From Allolobophora icterica (Eukaryota; Annelida; Clitellata; Crassiclitellata; Lumbricidae), in the NCBI GenBank assembly GCA_963556255.1, contig OY744610.1, forward strand, positions 7,973,529-8,037,528: 64,000 bases of DNA. Direction: 5' to 3'. How positions within the stretch are numbered: the stretch's first letter is position 1; every line of letters begins with the position of its first letter. Both the position numbers and the translations under genes were made by a program. Under the pieces are notes generated by a model, which had not been told where the DNA came from, ran no database searches, and saw only the letters and a list, made by a program, of their open reading frames with translations. Positions 1 through 11,079 of this stretch are shown one piece after another.

Positions 1-59
1 AAGTATTCAGAAATGAAATTGGTACTATTATAACTATATCTATATATAATTCTTTATTG

Positions 60-366
60 CATCTCGAATAGTAGCGGTCAGACCGAATACGAATAGTGGT
101 CACGAGACATCTTTTCTGCATATGCGGCTGCTATAGCGAGTGGACTGAAGTAACTCTCTCATTAACATAATATATGCTGTGGTTGCAGCCAGGCCTGGAC
201 CGCAGTGTCAGTAGTCTCATTCACTGTCTACAGTGAGTGAACGTTAACGTATTTCTGAATGTTGTCGGTAGACCTATTTTATACACTATTCGTATTCAAC
301 CGAATAGTTGGTCCAATTATTCGTGTTCAGCTGATTAGTGTTAATCACCTATTCGGTACAGCCCTA
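60..366. other. Unit-1-specific insertion rich in CGAATAGT
   Basis: The 3' flank of ZNF-1 matches the flanks of ZNF-2, ZNF-3 and ZNF-4 up to about 55 and again from about 366 (CCCACCACTTCTA), but the sequence between is absent from the others. It carries several copies of CGAATAGT and its complement ACTATTCG. The right end reads CCTATTCGGTACAGCCCTAA, which resembles a transposon end, but I found no matching left end. A degraded MITE is likely, not proven. Confidence 0.35.
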
Positions 367-404
367 ATATATCCCACCACTTCTAAAAAAAAAATTTTCT
401 TATC

Positions 405-2477
405 TCAAGCTACAATTGTTTCAACTGTAGCCAAATTATGTGGAATCGTATTTTGACACAGACCAACAGCTAAGTCGACAGGTGGAGAAAATCGATGGTT
501 AGAACAATGCTCTAGAAATTCTGTCTCTATATCTAGCAATTCGTCGCATAAACCACATCCAAAAGATTTTGACAAAGACGCTTTTGCATCCAAAGAAAAT
601 ATCACTTTGCTAATATACAGAGATTCTTCATCTTTACTTTTCGGAAAAGGACCAGCAATTCCACTAGCTTTCAGATATATGTTATTTGAAAAACGCTCAT
701 TTGGTTTATCAACAACGCCTGTACTACTAGATGTGATGAAATGATCAGATCGGTTAGCAATTACTTCACGTCCAATTTTAAGATCCTGTGGCTGTGTTTC
801 CGTACGGAGTCTAAACTGATTCGCTGAACAACTGCTCTTTGTATAAGGTTTATTGTGCGTGTGTTGCTTCGCAGCTGCATGAGTTCCTCTGTGTTTCTTT
901 AGATCTGAAGTATGGTTGAATCCTTTATTACAAACCTCACATATGTATTGTTTTTCTCCGGTATGAGTTCTCATGTGCATTTTCAGATTACTACCTTTAA
1001 CAAATGATTTCTGACATAGCTGGCATCTGTATGGTTTTTCGCCAGTATGGGTTCTTATGTGAGTTTTCAGATCACTACAATATGCAAATGATTTCTGACA
1101 TAAGTGGCACATGTATGGTTTTTCGCCAGTATGGGTTCTCATGTGCGTTTTCAGATTACTACCTTTAACAAATGATTTCTGACATAGCTGGCATCTGTAT
1201 GGTTTTTCGCCAGTATGGGTTCTTATGTGTGTTTTCAGATCACTACAATATGCAAATGATTTCTGACATAAGTGGCACATGTATGGTTTTTCGCCAGTAT
1301 GGGTTCTCATGTGCGTTTTCAGGTCACAATGAAAAGCAAATTTTTTCTGGCATATCTGGCACCTGTATGATTTCTTGCCAGCATGAGTTATCATGTGCCT
1401 TTTCAGAGTACTACGTATAGCAAATGATTTCTGACATAACTGGCACCTGTAACATAACTGGCACCTGTATGATTTCTCGCCAGAATGAGTTCTCATGTGC
1501 GTTTTCAGATTACTACCGTCATTAAATAATTTTTTACATAACTCGCACATGTATGGTTTTTCACCAGTATGGATTCTCATGTGCTTGCTCAGAGTACTAT
1601 TGTCTGTAAATGATTTCTGACATAACTGGCACCTGTATGGTTTTTCATCAGTATGGATTCTGATGTGCCTTTTCAAAGTATTTTTGCCTGCAAATGATTT
1701 CTGACATAACTGGCACATGTGTGATTTTTCGCCACTATGGGTTCTGATGTGCGTTTTCAGATAACTACCATTATTAAATGAATTATGACATAACTGGCAC
1801 CTGTATGGTTTTTCACCAGTATGGATTCTCATGTGCCTTTTCAAAGTACCTTTGTCTGCAAATGATTTCTGACATAAATGGCACATGTATGATTTTTTGC
1901 CACTATGGGTTTTCATGTGCGTTTTCAGAAGACCACTGTGAGAAAATGTTTTCTGACATAACTGGCACAAGTATGATTTTTTGCCAGAATGGGTTCTCAT
2001 GTGCGTTTTCAGATTACTACCATTGTTAAATGATTTCTGACATAACTGGCACCTGTATGGTTTTTCACCAGTATGGGTTCTCATGTGCGTTTTCAGATAA
2101 CTACCATTATTAAATGATTTCTGACATAACTTGCACCTGTATGGTTTTCCACCAGTATGGATTCTCATGTGCCTTTTCAAAGTACCATTGTCTGCAAATG
2201 ATTTCTGACATAAATGACACATGTATGATTTTTCGCCACTATGAGTGCTCATGTGCGTTTTCAGAAGACCACTGTGAGAAAATGTTTTCTGACATAACTG
2301 GCACAAGTATGATTTTTCGCCAGAATGGGTTCTCATGTGCGTGTTCAGATTAGAACCTGACAAAAATGATTTCTGACATAACTGACACCTGTATGATTTT
2401 TCTCCAAAATGGGTTCTCATGTGCATTTTCAGATTAATATTGTCTGGAATGATTTCTGACATAACTGGCATATGCAT
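405..2477 (-). CDS. ZNF-1, C2H2 zinc-finger array (probably disrupted)
   Basis: The open frame encodes 18 complete C2H2 fingers plus one partial finger, mostly of form CQLCQKSF-x5-L-x2-H-x3-H with TGEK or SGEK linkers, then a Ser-rich spacer and the C-terminal tail shared with ZNF-2, -3 and -4 ([10 protein letters not shown] ... HCSNHRF ... DLAVGLC). Nuclear DNA binding is expected from the family. The array has grown by internal duplication: fingers 2-4 resemble 6-8, and 14-15 are almost the same as 16-17. Near finger 12 the motif YRCQLC is doubled by a short slip. The first ATG here lies inside a finger, so it is not the ancestral start: a 1-nt loss near 2440-2455 puts two more upstream fingers in another frame. 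At the 3' end the TGA used by the paralogs is CAA, adding 16 residues. It may be a pseudogene or an assembly error; the array itself is certain. Confidence 0.8.
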   Translation of the reverse strand: MHMPVMSEIIPDNINLKMHMRTHFGEKSYRCQLCQKSFLSGSNLNTHMRTHSGEKSYLCQLCQKTFSHSGLLKTHMSTHSGEKSYMCHLCQKSFADNGTLKRHMRIHTGGKPYRCKLCQKSFNNGSYLKTHMRTHTGEKPYRCQLCQKSFNNGSNLKTHMRTHSGKKSYLCQLCQKTFSHSGLLKTHMKTHSGKKSYMCHLCQKSFADKGTLKRHMRIHTGEKPYRCQLCHNSFNNGSYLKTHIRTHSGEKSHMCQLCQKSFAGKNTLKRHIRIHTDEKPYRCQLCQKSFTDNSTLSKHMRIHTGEKPYMCELCKKLFNDGSNLKTHMRTHSGEKSYRCQLCYRCQLCQKSFAIRSTLKRHMITHAGKKSYRCQICQKKFAFHCDLKTHMRTHTGEKPYMCHLCQKSFAYCSDLKTHIRTHTGEKPYRCQLCQKSFVKGSNLKTHMRTHTGEKPYMCHLCQKSFAYCSDLKTHIRTHTGEKPYRCQLCQKSFVKGSNLKMHMRTHTGEKQYICEVCNKGFNHTSDLKKHRGTHAAAKQHTHNKPYTKSSCSANQFRLRTETQPQDLKIGREVIANRSDHFITSSSTGVVDKPNERFSNNIYLKASGIAGPFPKSKDEESLYISKVIFSLDAKASLSKSFGCGLCDELLDIETEFLEHCSNHRFSPPVDLAVGLCQNTIPHNLATVETIVA

Positions 2478-2733
2478 GATTTTTTGCCAGAATAGGTTCT
2501 CATGTGCTTTTTCAGATTACTACCATTGTTAAATGATTTCTGACATAACTGGCACCTGTATGGTTTTTCACCAGTATGGGTTCTCATGTGCGTTTTCAGA
2601 TGACCACCTTCATTAAATGATTTCTGACATAACTGGCACATGTATGGTTTCTCGCCAGTATGGATTCTCATGTGCGTTTTCAGATGGCCACACTCTATTG
2701 TGTTTTTTCCATATGGGTTCTCGTTTTCGCCAT
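2429..2733 (-). pseudogene. ZNF-1 N-terminal part, out of frame and with relic start
   Basis: This frame encodes two full fingers ([17 protein letters not shown] and [17 protein letters not shown]) and the start of a third that is cut by a stop. Between the Phe of the third finger and its Leu there are 14 nt, not 15, so one base is missing relative to a normal finger. Upstream, the relic of the paralogs' start (ATGGCG at 2733-2728) is followed after 12 codons by TAG and lacks the CWKSF finger. The paralogs keep an intact start here. Confidence 0.75.
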
Positions 2734-2739
2734 CCGGCT

Positions 2740-4860
2740 GTTCACTGAAGTGCTAATTTCACTGTTTATTCTCCAGTATGGGTTCTTCGATGAGCAGTTT
2801 ATGAAAAAATTGGCATTTGTGTGGTTTTTAACGTTGCGTAAGTGTGTCTCCAATCGCCAGATTCTAGACAAAGCTAGAATTTGTAGAGTCTTTCATAAGC
2901 ATGAATTTTGTTATGCTCTTCAAATCAACTGCCTTTGTAAAACGTTTCTGCAATAGTTGTTGTCATAGGCTTTCCAATACCGGCAGTGTCCAGTTTGACG
3001 CGTTATCCACAATTTCAGTTAAGTTTGCATTTCAGATGTTTGAAAGAAAGGTTCGTGTAAACTTCATCTGTCTGTAGTAGTTACCGTTCGAGTAAAATAA
3101 GAATTAGTCACATACAGAAAACGTTATCACCAAATACCGAAGCTATCCAACCTTTGTGCAATAGCACACCTTGCACACCTGCTATCGTTAATTTTGATTC
3201 AAACTGAAGATGAAATTGTTGACAATAGTGAAAGTTGTATTCAAATAAATCCACTGTAATGTTCTTGATGAGGATCAATTAGACTTTGTCCTACACCTGC
3301 GTTTTGAAGCTCTAACCGAATGTTCTAGTCATCTTCATATACTTCCTAGAAACAAACAACGGTAACACATCAATGTTTAACATGTTTCAAAACACATAAC
3401 ATAATATCTTTGCTGCTCATTACGGTAGAATGACTGTTCTCCACTCGTAGTTGAGTGACTCGGTAGTAATAACGGCAACTTGGCAAGTCACATTTCTAGG
3501 AATTCTTTACCTAATTTTCTGCTAAGAAATTGTCTTTAGTAAATCATTATTGTTAGACAGAGCTGTCTCAAAATGGACTGGCCTGACACCTGGAATAAGA
3601 AGTCACAATTCCATGAAAAGTGAATTAAAATCATGAATGCCAAAAAGAGACTCCAGAGAGAAAAGAGAGAAAAATCTTAAATGTTCGGTTCATGTTGCCT
3701 TTTAATAAAAAGCAATAGCATATGTATAGCTTCTTCATGCGTCCTGGTTCTGTGCCACTGGGTACTTGCAAGGACTCGATCATTAACCATACACTGCTTG
3801 CACATTAGGACCATGTGATGGTGGTATGGGGAGGGGCAGTTCAAGGTTAGAGGTTATAAGAGATGTTGTTGTTCATGTGGCATGTTTCATTTCACTGACA
3901 TGTTTAAGCAATGCTGTTTTCGTAATTTCAAATATAATTTCCTTTCTTTGTAAACTAATAATTTATTATTATACTAAGATACATAAATTCCTGTCACTCA
4001 AAAACATATTTGGAATTATGCTAACATACAACCTTCACATCATTAAATGAAAACGGCGTAATTGCAGTAACGGGGTCGATTAGTATCAGTAAATGCAGGC
4101 GCGCTGTCATTGGTTAGTCACTCTGTATGATATAAATTTAGCGTATATTATGATCGTTCATCAAGTCAGTTAAAAAAATCACAATTACCTGTATCTATCG
4201 ACCAAGACGATAGGGGCCTATATACGTAGAACAAGTACCAGAAATCAAACAGTACATAACTAATAGTAAAGGTAAAGCGTTAGACAGTTTTAATTGTCCG
4301 AGTTTACAATATTTATTTACGCATATGGAGCAATGAGTTATAGAGAACGGTGCATGACAACAGACTGTGTCTACCGAAATCTCATGTTCATGGGAATGAC
4401 TCTACAAGTTTGCAGCCACTGTCTACGGAAGAAATATTAAGTTCAAACCATTATATGGAGCAAAACTCACTCATTGACCTAGCTGTCGTTAATTAAATGT
4501 ATCTGTCCACTAAAATAATATGCAGAGAGCTAGAGATTCTAACCAGGTTTGGCATTAAAGTCGCATTTCCAAAAATCTAGAACTTTATACTGTCAAATAG
4601 GAAAAAATGGCGAACGATGAAAGTGATTTATTGCAATGAAAAGTAAACTGGAAGTTTTGAAAATATATCCTGTCATCTACCGAATATATTTTTACGCGCT
4701 AACAGTCTTATTTGTAAAATTGCCACTATGTACACTTAAATAAGACTAGGAAGAAAGAAGTGAACAGATTAGTGGAGAGCTGGCTCATTATAGCGCATTA
4801 ACCTGATATGCAAGCAAGCCCAACATCAAAACAGTGACATTATGATCTCCACAAACTAAG
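2740..4860. other. Upstream region of ZNF-1, no gene seen
   Basis: Conserved with the upstream regions of ZNF-2, -3 and -4. Near 2803-2975 it contains a broken copy of the block that stays open upstream of ZNF-3 and ZNF-4 (in this copy TGA follows codon 13). At 4604-4625 is the conserved AAAATGGCGAACGATG block, a YY1-like motif found once per unit. I see no coding exon. Confidence 0.5.
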
Positions 4861-4867
4861 GTGCTAC

Positions 4868-5310
4868 CACAGTATAAATAATTACACAGTACGTCGACTC
4901 TCATTGCTGGCTGTTGACAAGTTTTTCTGGTCACGTGATTACGACGCCACTTTGAAAAATAGCTTTTGAATTATAGATTTAAGCTGAAATGAACGTTAAA
5001 AATAATATTGTTAATTCTAATGAATTCCTAAATATTGGTTGTAACGTTTAAAAATATTTTATTTGATGGATTCCGGTGTATCGGCGTGTAGTCCTCAATG
5101 TTGTTTTTAACGTATAAAAAAATTTGATGTGATTGTTTCCGGTGTATCGGCATGGTAAACGGTCTCTTTCAAGATGGCGGACGACAGTGGGCGGGACTTA
5201 GGTATTTATAGTGTCGTCACAGTGGGCGGGGCTTAGTTATTTATAATGTCACCCATTCTGACTGCAGCAGCGGCGACGAGTTGATGTATTGTGTAGTTAT
5301 TTATACTGTG
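4868..5310. mobile_element. MITE with CACAGTATAAATAA ends, 7-bp TSD
   Basis: Terminal inverted repeats begin CACAGTATAAATAA at the left and are mirrored by TTATTTATACTGTG at the right; similarity runs about 30 bp. The element is flanked by GTGCTAC on both sides (4861-4867 and 5311-5317), a 7-bp target duplication. The matching place in unit 2 (near 14003) has one GCACTAC and no element, so insertion followed duplication. Non-coding; superfamily undetermined. Confidence 0.75.
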
Positions 5311-5321
5311 GTGCTACTTAA

Positions 5322-6831
5322 CCTTCGCAGGACGGAAAGGGGTAAATAATTACCCCAGGGGTGTTTGGATGTTGATGGTGAAGCAACTGTAGGTAGGTAT
5401 CATTTGTCGTTCCATGTGTTTACAAGTTACCACCAATGACATATTCTGACTGCATACCCACCACATTGCCATGTGGTGGGAAAAAGATTTTTCAATCCAA
5501 AGTGTCCTGGGGTAAAAATTTACCCCTCTTCGTCCTCGACGTCGTTATTTTTTCGTTCATAGGGCAGATATGTTTTTTAAAGATATGAGCTCAAAAGTGA
5601 CCTGCAATCATAAATCAAGTGTGGAATCTACCATGGAACTGAGTGTTAATAGTTTCATAATTTTGGATAGTTTATATTCCAAGATGGCGGCCAATATGGC
5701 CGTCAAAACAAAAATATGCATGTCTCAGCTCATGGGTAAGCTAAAATGACAAATGAAGAGTCAATTGTAATATTTCCAAGGTCAAGGAATCGATTTATCG
5801 CAGTGGAAATAGTGTGTGAGTACTACTGTCCAAGATGGCCGCCAATATGGCCGCCAAAACACAAAAATGTGTATATCTCGGCTCGTAGGTAAGATACAAT
5901 GACAAATGAAGTGTCAATTGTAGCATTTCCAAGGCCAAGGAATCGATTTATCGCAGTGGCAATAGTGTGTGAATACTGATTTCCAAGATGGCGGCCAATA
6001 TGGCCGTCAAAACACAAAAATAGGAATTATCATTCAGCTGACTGATCGGTCACTATTGCCACTGCGATAAATCGATTCCCTGACCTTGGAAATGTTACAA
6101 TTGACACTTCATTTGTCATTGGAGCTAATCTACAACCTGAGATATACATAGTTTTGTGTTTTGGCGGCCATGTTGGCCGCCATCTTGGAAATTAGTATTC
6201 CCACACGATTGCCACTATGACAAATCGATTCTTTGACCTTGAATACGTTACAATTGACAATTCGTTTGCAATTGTAGCTTACCTATGAGCAGAGACATAC
6301 CTATTGTTGTGTATCTTGGACATATTGGCCGCCATCTTGAAAAATAGTATTCCCACACTATTGCCACTACAATAAATCGATTCCTTGACATTGGGAATGT
6401 TACAATGGACACTTCATTTGTCATTGTAGTTTACCTATGAGCTGAGATATACATATTGTTATATTTTGGCGGCCATGTTGGCCGCCATCTTGTACAATAG
6501 TGTTTGCACACTATTGCCGATATGATAAATCGATTTCTTGACCTTGAAACTGTTACAATTGACACTTCATTTGTCATTGTAGCTTACCTAAGTGCTGAGA
6601 TATACATTTTTTTGTGTTTTGGCGGCCATATTGACCGCCATCTTGAAAAGTAGTATTTGCACACTATTGCCACTATGATAAATCGATTCATTGACCTTGG
6701 AAATGTTACAATTGACACTTCATTTGTCATCGTAGCTTACATGTGAGCTGAGATATTACACATTGTTTTGGGGTAAAAAATTACCCCTTTCCGTCCTCCG
6801 TGTATCGTAAAATCTTTCCGTCCTGCGAAGG
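5322..6831. mobile_element. piggyBac-type non-autonomous element (TTAA TSD)
   Basis: The ends are perfect 18-bp inverted repeats starting CCTTCGCAGGACGG, each bordered by TTAA (5318-5321 and 6832-6835), the piggyBac signature. Inside each end is a copy of the palindrome GGGGTAA...TTACCCC. The interior is a tandem array of units of about 150 bp: three in one orientation (5664-6020), then four or five inverted (6040-6770). Each unit carries GGCGGCCATnTTGGCCGCC-like palindromes and AAGATGGCGGCC, a close match to the YY1 consensus. No transposase is present. The paralogous site in unit 2 (14003-14045) is empty. Confidence 0.85.
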
Positions 6832-6952
6832 TTAACGTTAACTAAGCGTTGAGAGCCAGCTTACTCATCGTGTCAGACTGTATACCATTTTATACTATCA
6901 AAAGGTACCTCTACTGACTACTGGCTAAGTATTCTGAAATGAAAGTGATACT

Positions 6953-6953
6953 A

Positions 6954-7040
<87 letters not shown>
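6953..7040. repeat. (TA)n microsatellite
   Basis: Uninterrupted TA dinucleotides, about 88 bp, at the position where the other units have a short TATA-rich stretch. It borders the foldback element at 7041. Confidence 0.95.
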
Positions 7041-7043
<3 letters not shown>

Positions 7044-8219
7044 CAGGGAATGTGTATTTTCAGGGAATATGTATATTCCCTGAAAATTTCAGGGTATATG
7101 TATATTCCCTGATTCACTCAGGGAATGTATACATTCCCTGAAAAAACCAGGGTATATACATATTCCCTGAAATCTTCAAGTGATTTCTATACACATTCCC
7201 TGACAGCTTTCAAAGACACAGCGACATATCCTGAAGAGCTGACAGCTGACACAAAATTTTATCAACTCTAGCATGTTTTAAAATGCTGCCTGCATTTCCG
7301 TGGGCATTAGATGGGACCCAGGTGGGCTATACACGAGCCTTATATGGGTCCGATATGGGCCTCATAATTATATGCAGGTTAACATGCACGGAGCAAAGCT
7401 CAGACTACTACGCCATTAGCACACCCAGCTTCAGTTTACAAACTGCTGCTTTCATGCCATATGATGTTAATACAAAATGGCTTTTATATTGTGTCTTTTA
7501 CAAACGCAGAGGTCAGTAGCTGACCTCTTCACCTTATCTGATCTAAGATCTAATATGGTGACTTCTATTTCGTCGTTTTCATATCGCATAAAACATCAAT
7601 TGATGATCGCTTCAAGTACATGACTGTAAGGCCCTAGTAAATGTCACAGTCCATCAGAGAAACCAGGTCGAAACCAGGTCGAAACCAGGTCGAAACCAAG
7701 TCGAAACCAGGTCAAAACCAGGTTGAAACCAAGTCTAAACCAGGTCGAAACCAGGTCGAAATCAAGTCGAAACCAGGTCGAAACCGAGTCAAAACCAAGT
7801 CGAAACCAGGTCGAAACCAAGTCGAACCAGGTCGAAATCAGGTCGAAAATAGGTGAGACCCAGAGTGTCACCTAAGCCCTTGCAAGCTACAAATAGTCAA
7901 TAAATCTTTTACTTAAGGAGCAAAGCTCTCATTGTTTGCAAAGTAAAGAACCCAGAAAATAAGATAAAGTCTAAAATGTTCTTAAACACCAGCAACTTCT
8001 AGTTCGACAAAATTATGAACAAAATTTAATGTTCGCTTAAGCTGAATTTCCGAAAAGCGTCAGGGAATGTGTATAGAAATCACTTGAAGATTTCAGGGAA
8101 TATGTATATTCCCTGGTTTTTTCAGGGAATGTAAACATTCCCTGAGTGAATCAGGGAATATATATACCCTGAAATTTTCAGGGAATATACATATTCCCTG
8201 AAAATACACATTCCCTGTA

Positions 8220-8220
<1 letters not shown>
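7041..8220. mobile_element. Foldback-like element with palindrome-array arms
   Basis: Two inverted arms of about 160 bp (7041-7204 and 8059-8220) are nearly identical. Each arm is a string of four 22-bp palindromes of form CAGGGAAT...ATTCCCTG, with a half-site at each end. The outer termini read TTACAGGG and CCCTGTAA. Both sides abut (TA)n, and units 3 and 4 lack the element at the same place, so this is an insertion. The interior is non-coding and includes an 11-bp minisatellite. The target was probably TA; the superfamily is unknown to me. Confidence 0.75.
7661..7853. repeat. 11-bp minisatellite (ACCAGGTCGAA)n
   Basis: About 17 imperfect copies of ACCAGGTCGAA inside the foldback element, with variants AAGTCGAA and AGGTTGAA. 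Open frames on both strands here are by-products of the period. Confidence 0.9.
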
Positions 8221-8258
<38 letters not shown>

Positions 8259-8273
8259 GTTTATGTGACGACT

Positions 8274-8337
<64 letters not shown>

Positions 8338-8360
8338 CATGTATGTATGTATGTATGTAT
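8221..8360. repeat. (TA)n and (TATG)n microsatellites
   Basis: Two TA runs (about 8221-8256 and 8276-8334) separated by a short unique piece, then five ATGT/GTAT units. It continues the TA tract interrupted by the foldback element and ends at the 3' flank of ZNF-2. Confidence 0.9.
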
Positions 8361-8434
8361 CGCAGCACTTCTACAATATCTTTTCTTTATCTCAAAGTAC
8401 AATGTTTTGAGCTGTAATTATGTGCAGTCATATT

Positions 8435-9721
8435 TCAGCACAGACCAACAGCTAAGTCGTCAGGTGCAGAAAATCGATGGTTAAAACAATGCTCGAGAAA
8501 TTCTTCCTCATTTTCATGCAAGTCGTCACATAAACCACATCCAAAAGATTTTGACACAAATGTTTTTGCATCCACAGAAAATTCCAGTTTGCTAATATAC
8601 AAACATTCTCCATGTTTACTTTTCGGAAAAGGACATGCAATTCCACGAGGTTCCAGATATATGTTCTTTGAAAAACGTTCATTTGGTTTATCAACAGCGC
8701 ATGTACTACTAGATGTGATGAAATGATCAGATCGGATAGCAATTACTTCACTTCCCATTTCAAGATCCTGTCGCTGTGTTTCTACATGGAGTTTAAGCTG
8801 CTTCGATGAAGAACTGCTCTCGGTATAACTTTTATTGCGCTTGTGTTGCTTCTCAGTTGCATGAGTTCCTCTGTGTTTCTTTAAACTTGAAGTATGCCTG
8901 AATCCCTTATTACAAACCTCGCATACGTATGGTTTTTCTCCTGTGTGAGTTCTCATGTGCACTTTCCGATGACTATGATTAACAAATGATTTCCGACATA
9001 ACTGGCAACAGTATGGTTTTTCGCCAGTATGGGTTCTCATATGCACTTTCATACTACCACTTTGAGCAAATGTTTTCTGACATAGCTGGCAACTGAATGG
9101 TTTTTCGCCAGTATGGGTTCTCATGTGCTTTTTCAGATCACCATTAGTAGCAAATGTTTTCTGACATAACCGACATTTGTATGGTTTCTCTCCAGTATGG
9201 GTTCTCATATGCATTTTCATATTACCATCTTGAGCAAATGTTTTCTGACATATATGGCACCTGTATGGCTTCTCTCCAGTATGGGTTCTCATATGCATTT
9301 TCAGATCACCATTAGTCGCATATGTTTTCTGACATAACTGACATTTGTATGGTTTCTCTCCAGTATGGGTTCTCGTATGCACATTCATGCTACCACTTTG
9401 AGCAAATGTTTTCTGACATATCTGACACCTGTATGGTTTCTCTCCAGTATGGGTTCTCATGTGCATTTTCAGATGACAATGGTTAACAAATGATTTGTGA
9501 CATAACTGGCAACCGTATGGTTTCTCTCCAGTATGGGTTCTCGTGTGCCTTTGCAGACCAATATGAAGAGCAAATGTTTTCTGACATAACTGGCATTTGT
9601 ATGTTTTCTCTCCAGTATGAGTTCTGATGTGCTTTTTCAGATTACTACCCGAATCAAATGACTTCCAACATTTCTTGCACCTGTGTGGTTTCTCTTCCAC
9701 ATGGGTTCTCATATTCGCCAT
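8435..9721 (-). CDS. ZNF-2, ten-finger C2H2 protein
   Basis: Intact single exon, 428 residues from the ATG at 9721. Residues 1-11 are a short leader with a relic linker (MRTHVEEK). Finger 1 has the family-specific CKKCWKSFDSGSNLKKH; nine more fingers follow with TGEKPY linkers, the tenth being CEVCNKGF. A Ser/Lys-rich spacer leads to the shared C-terminal domain with a fingerlike CGLC-x12-H-x3-H module, ending DLAVGLC. A sequence-specific nuclear DNA-binding protein is the natural reading. Finger contact positions (-1, 2, 3, 6) vary strongly between fingers, while the framework is nearly constant. No KRAB, SCAN or BTB domain is present. Its neighbours are its own paralogs. Confidence in the frame is high; the DNA target is unknown. 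Confidence 0.9.
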   Translation of the reverse strand: MANMRTHVEEKPHRCKKCWKSFDSGSNLKKHIRTHTGEKTYKCQLCQKTFALHIGLQRHTRTHTGEKPYGCQLCHKSFVNHCHLKMHMRTHTGEKPYRCQICQKTFAQSGSMNVHTRTHTGEKPYKCQLCQKTYATNGDLKMHMRTHTGEKPYRCHICQKTFAQDGNMKMHMRTHTGEKPYKCRLCQKTFATNGDLKKHMRTHTGEKPFSCQLCQKTFAQSGSMKVHMRTHTGEKPYCCQLCRKSFVNHSHRKVHMRTHTGEKPYVCEVCNKGFRHTSSLKKHRGTHATEKQHKRNKSYTESSSSSKQLKLHVETQRQDLEMGSEVIAIRSDHFITSSSTCAVDKPNERFSKNIYLEPRGIACPFPKSKHGECLYISKLEFSVDAKTFVSKSFGCGLCDDLHENEEEFLEHCFNHRFSAPDDLAVGLC

Positions 9722-11075
9722 CAAGCTACTGAACTGGTAATTTCACTGTTTATTCTCCAGTATGGGTTCTTCGAAGAGCTGTCGGATGGTCATCTTCAGC
9801 ATATGGTTTATGAAAAAATTGGCATTTGTGTGGTTTTTAACGTTGCGTAGGTGTGACTCCAATCGCCAGATTCTAGACAAAGCTAGAATTTGTAGAGTCT
9901 TTCATAAGCATGAATTTTGTTATGCTCTTCAAATCAACTGCCTCTGTAAAACGTTTCTGCAGTAGTTGTTGTCATAGGCTTTCCAATACCGGCAGTGTCC
10001 AGTTTGAGGCGTTATCCACAATTTCATTTAAGTTTGCATTTCAGATGTTTGAAAGAAAGGTTCGTGTAAACTTCATCTGTCTGTAGTAGTTACTGTTCGA
10101 GGAAACTAAGAATTAGTCACATACAGAAAACGTTATCAACAAATACCGAAGCTATCCAACCTTTGTGCAATAGCACACCTTTATGCTATCGTTAATTTTG
10201 ATTCAAACTGAAGATGAAATTGTTGACAATAGCGAAAGTTGTAGACAAATAAATCCACTGTAATGTTTTTGGTGAAGATCAATGACCTGCATTTTGAAAC
10301 TCTAACAGAATGTTCTAGTCACCTTCATATATTTCCTAGAAACAAAGAACTGTAACAACTCAATGATTAACATGTTTCAAAATATAGTTCTAACATAATT
10401 TCATTGTTGTTCATTAAGTCTATAGATTGGAGGTTCTCCATTCGTAATTGAGTGAATAGAACTTAGTAATAATGGCAAGGCAAATTTCAAGGAATTCTTT
10501 AACTAATTATCTGCTAAGAAGTTGTCTTCAGTAAACCATTAATATTACAGCTCTCTCTCAAAATAGACTGGCCTGAAACCTTGACTAAGAAGTACAACAT
10601 TCCATGGGAAGTCAATTAATTAAAATCATGCCAATTCTAAATCACACCAACTCAATTCTTCAGAGTGAGTTTCCAAAATTTGGAAAATTTCTTAACAGGC
10701 TATCAGATTATTTTATAGAAGATATGATTTAAAACTGACAACTGAAATATGCACTTTCGCACTTCAGCGATAAAAGGGACAAAAGTCTTAAATATTCGGT
10801 TCATGTTGCCGTTCAATAAAAAGCAATAGCATATGTGTAGCTCCATCAACCATCAGCACTTTTCTCTAGTTTGTATTAAGATTAACATAACTTAGCAGTC
10901 GTTCACTAGGTTATCATTTTGAGGCATATGATATTTAAATTTAAATTTCGTTGACATTGAACTATGGTTAAACATATTAAAATCAGGCATTGTTCCTCAG
11001 TCATATTGCTATTGTTGTTCAAATCTAAAACTACCACTGTGCTTGTTTAATGAGCGATTTCAGTTTTAGCAGTAA
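9722..11075. other. Upstream region of ZNF-2, no gene seen
   Basis: Aligns with the upstream DNA of the other units (2740-4100, 21130-22560, 28240-29480). It holds a broken copy of the block open upstream of ZNF-3 and ZNF-4. Just before the start codon the minus strand reads AGAACCCATACTGGAGAATAA, a relic finger linker (RTHTGE then stop), so the ancestral gene may have had more fingers upstream. Confidence 0.5.
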
Positions 11076-11079
11076 ATCT

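Larger units (their letters stand above)
1..6896. repeat. Zinc-finger segmental duplication, unit 1
   Basis: First of four paralogous units. It contains ZNF-1 and about 4 kb of upstream DNA that aligns by eye with units 2, 3 and 4; shared landmarks are the AAAATGGCGAACGATG block near 4606 and the AATTAGTCACATACA block near 3105. The left edge is cut by the window. The right edge is where the string CTAAGTATTCTGAAATGAAAG, which starts each unit's 3' flank, reappears near 6925. Two DNA transposons (4868-5310 and 5322-6831) inserted after duplication. Confidence 0.8.

Noticed and set aside
1172..2353. Plus-strand frames of 79-83 codons over the ZNF arrays (also 27416-27835)
   Set aside because: Antisense shadows of the finger repeats; they share the 84-bp finger period and have no independent support.
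5664..6770. CRISPR-like array
   Set aside because: Repeats are long, change orientation, lie within TTAA-flanked inverted ends and the DNA is animal.
6911..7117. Frames of Tyr-Ile repeats (also 8178-8402, 53706-54081)
   Set aside because: Translations of (TA)n microsatellites.
7641..7871. Repeat proteins rich in RNQVETKSKPG or STWFDLV
   Set aside because: Both strands of an 11-bp minisatellite; period not a multiple of three and no conservation.
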